Source of the DNA: Reyranella sp.
Lineage (GTDB): Bacteria; Pseudomonadota; Alphaproteobacteria; Reyranellales; Reyranellaceae
Assembly (NCBI RefSeq): GCF_030651995.1
Contig: NZ_JAUSBN010000083.1
Span: 1 to 50,111, forward strand
DNA: 50,111 bases
Reading direction: 5' to 3'
Shown: in pieces, positions 42,737 through 50,111 of the stretch
How the letters are laid out: every line of letters begins with the position of its first letter
Numbering within the stretch: position 1 is the stretch's first letter
Position numbers and translations under genes: made by a program
The notes under the pieces: model-generated
Database searches by the model: none
Seen by the model: only the letters and a program-made list of their open reading frames with translations
Told to the model about the DNA's origin: nothing

Positions 42737-43731
42737 GAATTGTTGCTCATGTAGTCGTGGACGACGATCTGGCCCGAGATAATGGCGGCCTTCGCAGCCT
42801 CGACCGCGGCCTTCATCTGCGGAGTGATGAGTTTCTCGTTGTCCTTGTCGAGCGCCCAGTCGACGCCGCCCTCCTTGAGCCCCAGTACCTGCACGCCGCC
42901 CTTCCACTCGTTGCTGCGGGCCGCCTTGAAGCTGTTGTAGGCCGCGAGATCGACGCGCTTCAGCATCGAGGTCAGCATGTTGCCGGGATGCAGGTGGTTC
43001 TGGTTGGAGTCGACGCCGATCCCGAGCTTGCCGCGGTCCTTGGTCGCCTGGAGGATGCCGAGGCCGGTGCTGCCGGCGGCGGCATAGACGACGTCGACCC
43101 CGCGATCGAACTGTCCCTTGGCCAGCTCCGCGCCGCGGCCCGGATCGTTCCAGGCGGCGGGCGTCGTGCCCGTCATGTTGGTGATCAGCTCGGCACTGGG
43201 GCTGGCGTACTTGATGCCCTGCTCGAAGCCGCACTGGAAGCGGCGCACCAGCGGGATGTCCATGCCGCCCACGAACCCGATCTTGCCGGTCTTCGAGGCC
43301 ATCGCCGCCAGCACGCCGACCAGGAAGGAGCCTTCCTGCTCCTTGAACACGACCGACTGGACGTTGGGCAGGTCGACCACGCTGTCGATGACGGTGAAGT
43401 GGATGTTGGGGAACTCCCGGGCGACCTTCGCCAGGGCGACCGCCTGCGCGAAGCCGACGGCGATGATCGGATCCTGGCCGCGCTGGGCGAAGCGACGCAG
43501 CGCCTGCTCGAACTGGGTCTCGTTACTGGGCTCGAACTCTGCAACGGCGATGTTCGTCTCCTTCTTGAAGCGCTCGGCGCCCTGCGAGACTCCCTCGTTG
43601 AAGGACTTGTCGAACTTGCCGCCAGTGCTGAAGACGACGGCCGGCTTGATGGCGACGGTCTGTGCCTGCGCGAGAGTGCCGAGACCGACGGCCGCCAGTA
43701 CGGAGATCAGGGAGCCAACCCAGCGTTTCAT
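42724..43731 (-). CDS. BMP family nucleoside-binding periplasmic protein
   Basis: 335 residues. Signal peptide MKRWVGSLISVLAAVGLGTL AQA|Q without a lipobox cysteine, then KPAVVFSTGGKFDKSFNEGV, the typical BMP/PnrA opening in which Asp and Phe contact the base and ribose. VYAAAGSTGLGILQATKD and GIGVDSNQNHLHPG complete the family. It captures nucleosides for the two permeases. Three clustered ATGs (43743, 43737, 43731) are possible; GGGA lies 7 nt before 43731. First gene of the ten-gene operon. Confidence 0.9.
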   Translation of the reverse strand: MKRWVGSLISVLAAVGLGTLAQAQTVAIKPAVVFSTGGKFDKSFNEGVSQGAERFKKETNIAVAEFEPSNETQFEQALRRFAQRGQDPIIAVGFAQAVALAKVAREFPNIHFTVIDSVVDLPNVQSVVFKEQEGSFLVGVLAAMASKTGKIGFVGGMDIPLVRRFQCGFEQGIKYASPSAELITNMTGTTPAAWNDPGRGAELAKGQFDRGVDVVYAAAGSTGLGILQATKDRGKLGIGVDSNQNHLHPGNMLTSMLKRVDLAAYNSFKAARSNEWKGGVQVLGLKEGGVDWALDKDNEKLITPQMKAAVEAAKAAIISGQIVVHDYMSNNSCKS

Positions 43732-43761
43732 TGCCATTCCCATTTTGTTGGCGAGAGTTTG

Positions 43762-43782
43762 GACCGGGCCGCGTCCCCGGTC
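43762..43782. promoter_or_regulatory. Inverted repeat between the nucleoside operon and dihydropyrimidinase
   Basis: Perfect 7-bp arms GACCGGG/CCCGGTC with a 7-bp spacer CCGCGTC, extended outwards by one G-T and one T-A pair. It sits in the 129-bp divergent control region, about 31 bp before the binding-protein start and 79 bp before dihydropyrimidinase. Placement suits an operator serving both directions. Confidence 0.45.
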
Positions 43783-43820
43783 TAGACGAAGACAGGGCAA
43801 CCGGAAACGGGCACGGGACT

Positions 43821-43829
43821 TGCTATACT
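43821..43829 (+). promoter_or_regulatory. Extended -10 promoter element for dihydropyrimidinase
   Basis: TGCTATACT is an extended -10 (TG-n-TATACT) 31 bp before the start ATG at 43861. No good -35 is visible 17 bp upstream, as is usual for extended -10 promoters. Confidence 0.45.
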
Positions 43830-43860
43830 AGAATCCAAAGCAGCCGCCCCGGGAGGACTC

Positions 43861-45306
43861 ATGGCCGAGTACGATCTCGTCATCCGCAACACGACGATTG
43901 CCACGGCCTCCGACGTGGTGAAGGGCGACATCGGCATCGTCCGCGGGCGTGTGGTCGCACTGGGCGAAAAGCTCGACAAGGGGCGTCGCGAAATCGACGC
44001 CACGGGCCTGATCGCGGTGCCCGGCGGCATCGACGCACATGTCCATTTCGACCAGGACACCGCCGACGGTTCGGTCTTCTGCGACGATTTCGAGAGCGGC
44101 AGCCGCGCCGCCGCGGCCGGCGGAACCACGACCATCATTCCCTTCGCCTACCAGAACAAGGGCCAGCCCCTGCGCGACGCGGTGAACAAGTATCACAAGC
44201 GCGCCGAAGGCAAGTCGCTGATCGACTACGCCTTCCACGTGATCCTGTCGGACGCCAGCGAGAAGATCATGGGGCAGGATTTCACCGCCCTGGTCGCCGA
44301 CGGCTACACCTCGTTCAAGGTCTACATGACCTACGACGACGTGAAGCTCACCGACCGCGAGATGCTCGACGCGCTGGCCGCCGCCCGCCGCGAGCAGGCG
44401 ATGCTCATGATCCATGCGGAAAACTCCGACTGCATCACCTGGCTGACCGAGCGGCTGGAGCTGAAGGGCATGACCGCCGCCAAGTTCCATGCGACCTCGC
44501 GCCCCTTCGTGGTCGAGCGCGAGGCCACGCACCGCGCCATCTCGCTGGCCGAACTGCTCGACGTGCCGATGCTGCTGGTCCACGTCTCGGCCAAGGAAGC
44601 CATGCACGAGATCCAGCGGGCGCAGGCGCGCGGCCTCAGGGTCTATGGCGAGACCTGCCCGCAATACCTGTTCCTGAGCGAGGAGGATTTCGAGAAGCCC
44701 GGCGAGGAAGGCGCCAAGTGCGTCTGCTCGCCGCCACCGCGCGGCACCGACAACCAGGAGCATATCTGGACCGGCCTCTCGGCCAATACCTTCCAGATCC
44801 TCTCGTCCGATCATGCCGCGTTCAAATTCGACGATGTGCGCGGCAAGAAGCTGCCGGGCGCGGCCCAGAGCTTCCGCAAGATTCCCAACGGCGTGCCCGG
44901 CGTCGAGACCCGACTGCCGCTGCTCTTTTCCGAGGGCGTCAACAAGGGCCGCCTCACCCTGCAGCAGTTCGTGGCGCTCAGTTCGACCAATGCCGCCAAG
45001 ATCTACGGCCTGCACCCGCGCAAGGGCACCATCGCGGTCGGTTCGGATGCCGACATCGTTCTGTGGGATCCCGAGCGCCGGGTGAGCCTCACCAATTCGA
45101 TCCTCCACCACAATTGCGACTACACGCCCTACGAGGGCCGCGAGCTGATCGGCTATCCGGTGATGACCCTGTCGCGCGGCGAGGTCGTGATGGAGGAAGG
45201 CCGCATGAGCGGCTCGGCCGGACGCGGCGTCTTCCAGAAATGCGACCGCCCCGAAGCCGCCCGCCCGCGCGGCCGCCCCCTGATCGATCCGTCGATCTTC
45301 AATTGA
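43861..45306 (+). CDS. hydA: Dihydropyrimidinase (hydantoinase)
   Basis: 481 residues of the cyclic amidohydrolase family. Binuclear metal ligands are all present: H60 and H62 (DAHVHF), carboxylated K153 (TSFKVYM), H185 (MIHAEN), H241 (LVHVS) and D317 (SSDHAAF). It opens dihydrouracil, dihydrothymine or 5-substituted hydantoins to N-carbamoyl amino acids. GGGAGGAC precedes the ATG. Divergent from the nucleoside operon, it would act on reduced pyrimidine bases released there, but dihydropyrimidine dehydrogenase (PydAB/PreTA) and the nitrilase-type ureidopropionase are not in the window. Confidence 0.92.
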   Translation: MAEYDLVIRNTTIATASDVVKGDIGIVRGRVVALGEKLDKGRREIDATGLIAVPGGIDAHVHFDQDTADGSVFCDDFESGSRAAAAGGTTTIIPFAYQNKGQPLRDAVNKYHKRAEGKSLIDYAFHVILSDASEKIMGQDFTALVADGYTSFKVYMTYDDVKLTDREMLDALAAARREQAMLMIHAENSDCITWLTERLELKGMTAAKFHATSRPFVVEREATHRAISLAELLDVPMLLVHVSAKEAMHEIQRAQARGLRVYGETCPQYLFLSEEDFEKPGEEGAKCVCSPPPRGTDNQEHIWTGLSANTFQILSSDHAAFKFDDVRGKKLPGAAQSFRKIPNGVPGVETRLPLLFSEGVNKGRLTLQQFVALSSTNAAKIYGLHPRKGTIAVGSDADIVLWDPERRVSLTNSILHHNCDYTPYEGRELIGYPVMTLSRGEVVMEEGRMSGSAGRGVFQKCDRPEAARPRGRPLIDPSIFN

Positions 45307-45342
45307 CGCATTCTATTCAGGAATGAACCGCTTCGCCCAACA

Positions 45343-45466
45343 CCAACCTCATGCTGAGGAGGCTGCGCAGCAGCCGTCTCGAAGCGTGGGCTACACACAC
45401 CACGCCTGTTGCCCATCCTTCGAGACGCCACGCTGCGCGTGGCTCCTCAGGATGAGGTGGGCTTGG
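45343..45466. repeat. Large covarying palindromic element
   Basis: Two arms of about 50 bp are inverted copies: CCAAC..CTCATGCTGAGGAG and the reverse complement of CTCCTCAGGATGAGG..GGTGGGCTTGG. Each arm carries its own mini-hairpin at the same spot, GGCTGC-gca-GCAGCC (45361-45375) and GCCACGC-tgc-GCGTGGC (45427-45443). They differ in sequence yet both stay palindromic. It lies between convergent genes, where it could act as a two-way terminator. Typical of REP/BIME-like families in Alphaproteobacteria. Confidence 0.75.
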
Positions 45467-45487
45467 CTAATCTGAGACACCAACACT

Positions 45488-46162
45488 CTAGGTCACCGGC
45501 CTATAGCGCTCCAGGAAATCGACCACCTCGGCCACCGGCAGGACATCGGCGTATTTGGCCGCCATGTCATAGAGGTTGGCGAAGTGCGGGCTCTCGTGCT
45601 TGTCGGAGACACACTCCTCGGGAACGATCGTACGGAAGCCGCGTGAGAGACTGTCGACCACGGTGGCGCGCACGCAGCCTGACGTTGAGCCGCCGGTGAC
45701 GATTACCGTATCCACCTGGTGAAAGGTGAACAGCGAACCCAGGTTCGTCTCGAAGAAGGCCGAGGCCATGCGCTTGTTCAGGACGATGTCATGGTCTCGT
45801 TCGACGTCGCAGCGATCGTCGAGTTTGGCCCGCCGGTCGTCGGCCTTGATGCTGCGCAGAGCCTCCGACATGTCGGCACGCGTTCCCCAGACGCCGCAAT
45901 CCTCTCCCGAGTCGAGATAGGCGACGAAGGTCCAGACCACGGGGCCGCCGCGAGAGCGCAGCAGCCGCGCCAGCCTGTTCACATGCTCGATCTGGCGCGG
46001 ATCGGTCTCATAGGCGGTCGTGAACTCGGAAGGCCGCGTATAGGCGTTCTGGAGGTCCACGTTCACAAGCGCAGGCCTGCGCCCGAAACCGAAACGACGC
46101 CTTTGGGGATCGGCTTTCAGGGCCTCGTAGAGCTGGCGCGCCGTCTTGGTCGAGGTTTCCAT
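45488..46162 (-). CDS. Isochorismatase-type amidohydrolase (N-carbamoylsarcosine amidase-like)
   Basis: 224 residues of the isochorismatase-like cysteine hydrolase family. The catalytic triad is present: D36 (VNVDLQNAY), K130 (LNKRMASAFF) and C163 (TGGSTSGCVRAT). The cis-peptide G-G-S-T-S-G-C-V is typical of N-carbamoylsarcosine amidases and maleamate hydrolases, which release ammonia from carbamoyl or amide groups. It starts at ATG 46162; the frame extends upstream only as a shadow of the SDR gene. Its neighbour is a hydantoinase, so hydrolysing an N-carbamoyl product is plausible. 37 bp after the SDR gene. Confidence 0.87.
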   Translation of the reverse strand: METSTKTARQLYEALKADPQRRRFGFGRRPALVNVDLQNAYTRPSEFTTAYETDPRQIEHVNRLARLLRSRGGPVVWTFVAYLDSGEDCGVWGTRADMSEALRSIKADDRRAKLDDRCDVERDHDIVLNKRMASAFFETNLGSLFTFHQVDTVIVTGGSTSGCVRATVVDSLSRGFRTIVPEECVSDKHESPHFANLYDMAAKYADVLPVAEVVDFLERYRPVT

Positions 46163-46199
46163 GCCGGGTGCTTGGGGATGAGGGGCCTGTCGCCCCAGC

Positions 46200-46982
46200 T
46201 TACCGGGCGCGCGGCGTCGCGGCGACTCCCGGAACATGGTTGAGGACCGAGTGGACGAGACCGCCATCGACCAGCAGCGACTGGCCGGTGATGTAGCTGG
46301 CCTGCGGACTGAGCAGGAACGCAATTGCGTCGGCGATGTCGCCCGGCTTGGCGACCCGGCCGAGCGGCACCATCTTGGCGCGACCGCGCGCCAGCGCCGG
46401 CTTGCTGTAGATCGCGTCCGTCATGGAGGTGTGGACGAAGCCGGGACAGACGGCGTTGGCGCGGATACCGTCGGGCGCCCATTCCTGCGCCATCATCTCG
46501 GTCAGCATGATCAGCGCCGCCTTGGTCGGGCTGTAGGCGCCGGTCGGAATCTGCGGCACGACGCCCGCCATCGACGCCAGCATCACGATGGCGCCCTTGG
46601 AGCGCTTGAGATGCGGATGGGCCGCCTTGGCGAGCAGCCAGTTGGCGCGCAGGTTGATGTCGAACACGCGATTCCAGGTCGCGAGGTCGAGATCGACCAG
46701 CTTCGACGGCGCAGTGATGCCGGCATTGCCCACCAGCGCATCGATGCCGCCCATCGCCTTGACGGCCGCCGCGATCACCTTGGCGGGCTCCGTGGGCTTG
46801 GCCATGTCGGCCTTGAGCGTGCGCACCTTGCAGCCCGAGGTGCGCAGGTTGGTGGCCAGCGCCTCCAGCTCGTCGAGATAGGCCACGTCGCACAGCGTCA
46901 TGGCATCCGCGCCGTCGGCGGCCAGTTTCAAGGCCGTCGCGCGACCGATGCCACGGCTTGCGCCGGTAATGACGACCCGCAT
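46200..46982 (-). CDS. Short-chain dehydrogenase/reductase
   Basis: 260 residues, classical SDR: cofactor motif TGASRGIG (residues 6-13), NAG in VGNAGIT, catalytic S137, Y150 and K154 (Y-S-P-T-K), and PG in VCPGFVHT. NAD(P)-dependent oxidation of a hydroxy group; substrate unknown. ATG 46982 with GGGGAGAAG before it. Flanked by the amidase gene 26 bp upstream and the isochorismatase-type gene, probably one operon of three. Confidence 0.9.
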   Translation of the reverse strand: MRVVITGASRGIGRATALKLAADGADAMTLCDVAYLDELEALATNLRTSGCKVRTLKADMAKPTEPAKVIAAAVKAMGGIDALVGNAGITAPSKLVDLDLATWNRVFDINLRANWLLAKAAHPHLKRSKGAIVMLASMAGVVPQIPTGAYSPTKAALIMLTEMMAQEWAPDGIRANAVCPGFVHTSMTDAIYSKPALARGRAKMVPLGRVAKPGDIADAIAFLLSPQASYITGQSLLVDGGLVHSVLNHVPGVAATPRAR

Positions 46983-47008
46983 GATCTTCTCCCCCCTTAT
47001 TTCACTTG

Positions 47009-48460
47009 TTATGGGGAGGATGGTGGCACGGTTCCCGGCCTGGGGTCGATGGGCAGCAGTCGATCGAATCCGACCAGTTTCTCGTAGAGCGCTGCCGCCT
47101 GCAGGAGCGCCGCCTCGCCCCGCGGCTTGCCCACGAGCTGCAGGCCCACCGGCCGGCCGAAACTGTCGAAGCCGCACGGCACCGCGATCGCCGGGCTGCC
47201 GGTCACGGTGATCGCGGAGTTGAGCGTCGAGCCCGACATATAGTTCTCCAGCTTTTTGCCGGCAATGGTGGCCGGCGCCCGCAGGTTGACGTCGAACGCC
47301 GCGGTCGGCGCGCCGGGCGTCACCAGCAGGTCATAGGTCTGGAAGAAGGTGAACATCCGCCGATAGAGCGCCGCGCGCTCGCGCTCGGCCCAGGCCAACT
47401 GGCTCGTCGTCTGCTTGAGGCCAAGCTCGGTGTTCCAGATGATGTCGGGCTTGAACTTGTCGCGATGCTGCTGGATCTGCAGCTCGCGGTCGACGACGAA
47501 CTGCTGGCTGCGCAATGCCATGAAGACCTCGTCGACAGGCCCGAAATCGGGCGAGACTTCCTCGACGATGCAGCCCAGCTCCTCGAAGCGCTGCGCCATC
47601 TTCGTGCAGATCTCGCGGATCTCGCGATCGACCTCGAACCGGCCGCCGAAGTCGATGGTGAAGGCCACCCTCTTCGGCGCCACCGGTTGGGCGACGGCTG
47701 CGCTGAACGACACGGCGGGCGCATCGAAGGTCATCGCGTCCTGCGGACAGAAGCCCGACATCGCGTCGAGGAACAGCGCCAGGTCGGCGACGTTGCGGGC
47801 CATCGGGCCCTGCACCGACTGCGGCGAGTAGAGATTGTTCGAGGTGCCGCGCGTGACACGCCCGGCCGACGGGCGAAGGCCGACGGTCGAGCAGTAGGTG
47901 CCGGGCCGCCGCAGCGAGCCGCCATGGTCGGAGCCGTGCGCCAGCCAGACCTCGCCGGTCGCCACCGAGACCGAGCCGCCGCCGGTGGACCCGCCGCAGG
48001 TGAGCGAGGTGTTCCAGGGGTTGCGCGTGCGGCCGAAGACTTCGTTGAAGGTGCTGCCGCCGGCGCCGAACTCCGGCGTGTTGGACTTGCCCATGACAAT
48101 GCCGCCCTTGCGCTCGATGCGCTCGACCAGCGGATTGGACTTTTCCGGTACGTGGTTGGCGAAGATCGGCGAGCCATAGGTGGTGCGCACGCCCGCCACG
48201 TCGGTCAGGTCCTTGATCGACACCGGAAGACCGGCCAGCCAGCCGGCTTCACCCTCGGCTTCGTTAGCCTTCCCGTCCATGATCCGCTTCGCGTGGTCGC
48301 GGGCGCGGTCGAGGCAGAGCGTCGGCATGGCGTTCACCGCGGGCTCGACCTCTTCCATGCGCCGCGCCGAGGCTTCCACCAGGTCGAGGGGCGAAATCTC
48401 CTTCTTCCTGAGGCGCGAAACGGCCTCGACTGCGGTAAGACGCCATAGTTCGTTGCTCAT
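47009..48460 (-). CDS. Amidase signature family protein
   Basis: 483 residues. Ser-cisSer-Lys triad: K83 (PVSIKDL), S158 (GGSTGGGSV) and S182 (GSDHGGSLRRP). The usual GGSSGG is GGSTGG here; the nucleophile Ser is intact. These hydrolyse amides, sometimes Glu-tRNA precursors; this one is not GatA because there is no gatB/gatC nearby and its C-terminal part differs. First gene of a minus-strand operon with the SDR and isochorismatase-type enzymes, suggesting amide catabolism. Confidence 0.9.
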   Translation of the reverse strand: MSNELWRLTAVEAVSRLRKKEISPLDLVEASARRMEEVEPAVNAMPTLCLDRARDHAKRIMDGKANEAEGEAGWLAGLPVSIKDLTDVAGVRTTYGSPIFANHVPEKSNPLVERIERKGGIVMGKSNTPEFGAGGSTFNEVFGRTRNPWNTSLTCGGSTGGGSVSVATGEVWLAHGSDHGGSLRRPGTYCSTVGLRPSAGRVTRGTSNNLYSPQSVQGPMARNVADLALFLDAMSGFCPQDAMTFDAPAVSFSAAVAQPVAPKRVAFTIDFGGRFEVDREIREICTKMAQRFEELGCIVEEVSPDFGPVDEVFMALRSQQFVVDRELQIQQHRDKFKPDIIWNTELGLKQTTSQLAWAERERAALYRRMFTFFQTYDLLVTPGAPTAAFDVNLRAPATIAGKKLENYMSGSTLNSAITVTGSPAIAVPCGFDSFGRPVGLQLVGKPRGEAALLQAAALYEKLVGFDRLLPIDPRPGTVPPSSP

Positions 48461-48594
48461 GATGTGCCTCCAGCGGCCAGTCTGCCAGCCTTCGCCCGCG
48501 CCTGTCTGCCTTCTCGGTCGCGCAAAGCTGGTTTAGCTGCCCTGACCGCTCCGCATGCGCATCGGCCCACGGTTCGACCATGAGGAAACGCCCG

Positions 48595-49809
48595 ATGAAG
48601 ACCGACCAACCCGAAGCCCAAGGACCGCTCAAGGGCCTGCGCATCGTCGACATATCGACGGTCGTGGCCGGCCCGTTCGCGGCGGGCCTGCTGGGCGATT
48701 ACGGCGCCGAGATCATCAAGGTCGAGATGCCGGGTGTCGGCGACTCGCTGCGCGCCCTGGCGCCGCACAAGGACGGTGTGCCGCTGTGGTGGAAGGTCAC
48801 CAACCGCAACAAGAAGGGCGTCACGCTCGACCTTCGGCTGCCCGAGGGACGCGACCTGTTTGCGAAGCTGGTGGCCGATGCCGACGTGCTGGTGGAGAAT
48901 TTCCGCCCGGGGACGCTCGACGGCTGGGGCATCACGCGGGCCTGGTTGCAGGGCCTCAATCCACGCCTCACGATCCTGAGGGTCACCGGCTTCGGCCAGG
49001 ACGGGCCCTATGCCGGGCGCCCGGGCTTCGCGCGCATCTTCGAGGCGATGAGCGGGTTCACCCAGATCTGCGGCGAGGAGGACGGACGGCCCCTGCATCT
49101 CGGCTATCCGATCTCCGACGCCGTCGCGGGCCTGTTCGGCGCGCTGGGGATCCTCGCCGCCCTGCACGATCTCGCGCAGCATCCCGAGCGGCGCGGCCAG
49201 GAGATCGACTGCTCCGCGACCGAGGCGATGATGCGCACGCTCGAGTTCCTCGCCATCGAATACGACCAGCTCGGCGCCGTGCGCACGCGGTCGGGCAATC
49301 GCAGCCAGTACGCCGCGCCGGGCAACGTCTATCGCACCGCCGACGACAAGTGGGCGTCGATCGCGGCCTCGACCCAGAGCATCTTCGTGCGGCTGTGCGC
49401 GGCGCTCGACCTGAAGCACCTGCTGGAGGATCCGCGATTCGCCCTCAATCCGGCGCGGGTGAAGAACTACCGCGAGCTCGACGAGATCGTCGGCACCGCC
49501 ATCGGCAAGCTGACCCTCGCCGAGTTGCGTGAGACGTTCACGCGCCACGAGGTGGGCTTCTCGCCGATCTACGACATCGCCGACGTCTTCGCAGATCCGC
49601 AATTCGCGGCACGCCAGGCGATCGTAAGCGTGCCCGATGGCGAGCTGGGCTCGGTGCGCATGCAGGGCGTGGTGCCGCGCTTCTCCGAGACGCCGGGCGC
49701 CGTACGCCATGCCGGTCCGGCGATGGGACAGCACAACGAAGAAGTCTATGGCAGGCTGGGCCTGTCCGCGGCGGAGATCGCGGACCTTCGGGCACGCAAG
49801 GTCATCTAG
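48595..49809 (+). CDS. CaiB/BaiF family CoA-transferase
   Basis: 404 residues of family III CoA-transferases: PLKGLRIVDISTVVAGPFAA, GAEIIKVEMPGVGD, the second half with VENFRPGTLDGWG, GFGQDGPYAGRPGF and ATEAMMRTLE. Transfers CoA between carboxylic acids, the aspartate after helix 1 forming an acyl-CoA anhydride. I start at ATG 48595 because GAGGAAA 7-13 nt upstream is its ribosome-binding site and the in-frame ATG at 48580 overlaps it. Divergent from the amidase operon across 134 bp; likely activates an organic acid made nearby (inference). Confidence 0.9.
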   Translation: MKTDQPEAQGPLKGLRIVDISTVVAGPFAAGLLGDYGAEIIKVEMPGVGDSLRALAPHKDGVPLWWKVTNRNKKGVTLDLRLPEGRDLFAKLVADADVLVENFRPGTLDGWGITRAWLQGLNPRLTILRVTGFGQDGPYAGRPGFARIFEAMSGFTQICGEEDGRPLHLGYPISDAVAGLFGALGILAALHDLAQHPERRGQEIDCSATEAMMRTLEFLAIEYDQLGAVRTRSGNRSQYAAPGNVYRTADDKWASIAASTQSIFVRLCAALDLKHLLEDPRFALNPARVKNYRELDEIVGTAIGKLTLAELRETFTRHEVGFSPIYDIADVFADPQFAARQAIVSVPDGELGSVRMQGVVPRFSETPGAVRHAGPAMGQHNEEVYGRLGLSAAEIADLRARKVI

Positions 49810-49840
49810 CAGGCCGTCCAGTAAGCCGGGCCCGGGCGAA

Positions 49841-49876
49841 TAAACGAAATAAACGCATTAAACGAATCTAACGAAT
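49841..49876. repeat. Four tandem 9-bp repeats upstream of a Bug gene
   Basis: Consecutive 9-mers TAAACGAAA, TAAACGCAT, TAAACGAAT and CTAACGAAT, a strikingly AT-rich patch in GC-rich DNA, between the CoA-transferase stop and the Bug gene at 49984. Direct repeats just upstream of a gene may be regulator-binding iterons, or a DnaA/RepA-like array; neither is shown. Confidence 0.7.
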
Positions 49877-49983
49877 TGAATGTCGTACCCTCTGAGGCAG
49901 GTATCCTGGTACCGCTGGCGGGTTGATGTTGCTCGCCGGTCCCTGCAAAAACCTGTTCCAACAGCCTGCAAGGGAGGATCACG

Positions 49984-50111
49984 ATGCTACGACGTACGTT
50001 TGGCGCGCTTTCGCTCGCCACCCTGGCCGCGCCGTCGGCCCATGCGCAGGGCGACAAGGTCGCGAAGCTGGTGGTCGGCTTTCCGGCCGGCCAGGCGACC
50101 GACATCGTCGC
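49984..50111 (+). CDS. Bug/TctC family binding protein (5' part, cut by window end)
   Basis: Only 42 residues are inside: signal peptide MLRRTFGALSLATLAAPSAH AQ then KLVVGFPAGQATDIV, the canonical Bug opening with the conserved Asp. GGGAGGATC precedes the ATG. It follows the CoA-transferase gene by 174 bp, with the 9-bp repeats between, a pairing common for transport and activation of carboxylates. Confidence 0.85.
   Translation, partial: MLRRTFGALSLATLAAPSAHAQGDKVAKLVVGFPAGQATDIV

Noticed and set aside
43662..45326. 554-codon plus ORF overlapping dihydropyrimidinase
   Set aside because: Shifted-frame shadow of the real gene with Arg-rich, motif-free translation.
47009..48460. GatA subunit of Glu-tRNA amidotransferase
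   Set aside because: No gatB/gatC neighbours, GGSTGG instead of the usual GGSSGG, and metabolic rather than translational context.
49841..49876. CRISPR array
   Set aside because: Units are only 9 bp and directly adjacent with no spacers.

Overview
The window is GC-rich, densely coded DNA from a soil- or water-type Alphaproteobacterium. This is inferred from codon style, many periplasmic binding proteins including two of the Bug/TctC family, a class III cyclase, an AsmA-like protein and REP-like palindromes. The order Hyphomicrobiales or a Reyranella/Rhodospirillales relative is plausible but not proven. I found no tRNA, rRNA, CRISPR array, intact IS or prophage.

Layout. 1-12.3 kb: end of an unknown gene, a 1097-aa AsmA-like protein, an orphan family-5 binding protein, and a minus-strand operon of carboxylesterase, enolase-superfamily enzyme and a DUF188 (YaiI/YqxD) protein whose start appears to be the rare codon ATC. 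An amino-acid-type binding protein without signal peptide, a sensor-like membrane protein, a histidine acid phosphatase and small hypothetical genes follow. 12.4-20.9 kb: an IS1380-type transposase relic, a soluble multi-PAS hybrid histidine kinase, a secreted unknown, a Bug protein, two tiny disordered proteins around a good terminator, DoxX, two tandem Lin0512 proteins and a glutathione S-transferase.

20.9-25.4 kb: the most notable locus. What looks like two short minus-strand ORFs is one 175-codon gene with an in-frame TGA inside U-G-S-C, followed at the right distance by a bacterial SECIS-like hairpin: a selenoprotein of the UGSC type. It sits 11 bp after a 351-aa conserved-looking protein of unknown function, which follows an SsuD-like flavin monooxygenase. 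A gamma-glutamyltransferase is divergent to them.

25.5-34.1 kb: a complete dipeptide/oligopeptide-type ABC transporter (binding protein, two permeases, two ATPases) with a REP-like palindrome after the binding-protein gene, then a class III nucleotide cyclase, Dps and a Tat-exported family-1 binding protein.

34.1-43.7 kb: a ten-gene minus-strand operon with overlapping or nearly abutting genes for nucleotide/nucleoside scavenging. It encodes a BMP-type binding protein, ATPase, two permeases, cytidine deaminase, purine nucleoside phosphorylase, thymidine phosphorylase, a PhyH-type Fe(II)/2-oxoglutarate dioxygenase of unknown substrate, an adenosine/adenine deaminase and a secreted HAD acid phosphatase. 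Together they would dephosphorylate external nucleotides, import nucleosides and split them to bases and sugar phosphates. Divergent to it is a dihydropyrimidinase/hydantoinase, and the shared control region holds a 7+7 inverted repeat. 45.3-50.1 kb: a large covarying palindrome, isochorismatase-type amidohydrolase, SDR, amidase, CaiB/BaiF CoA-transferase, a 9-bp tandem repeat and the start of a second Bug protein.
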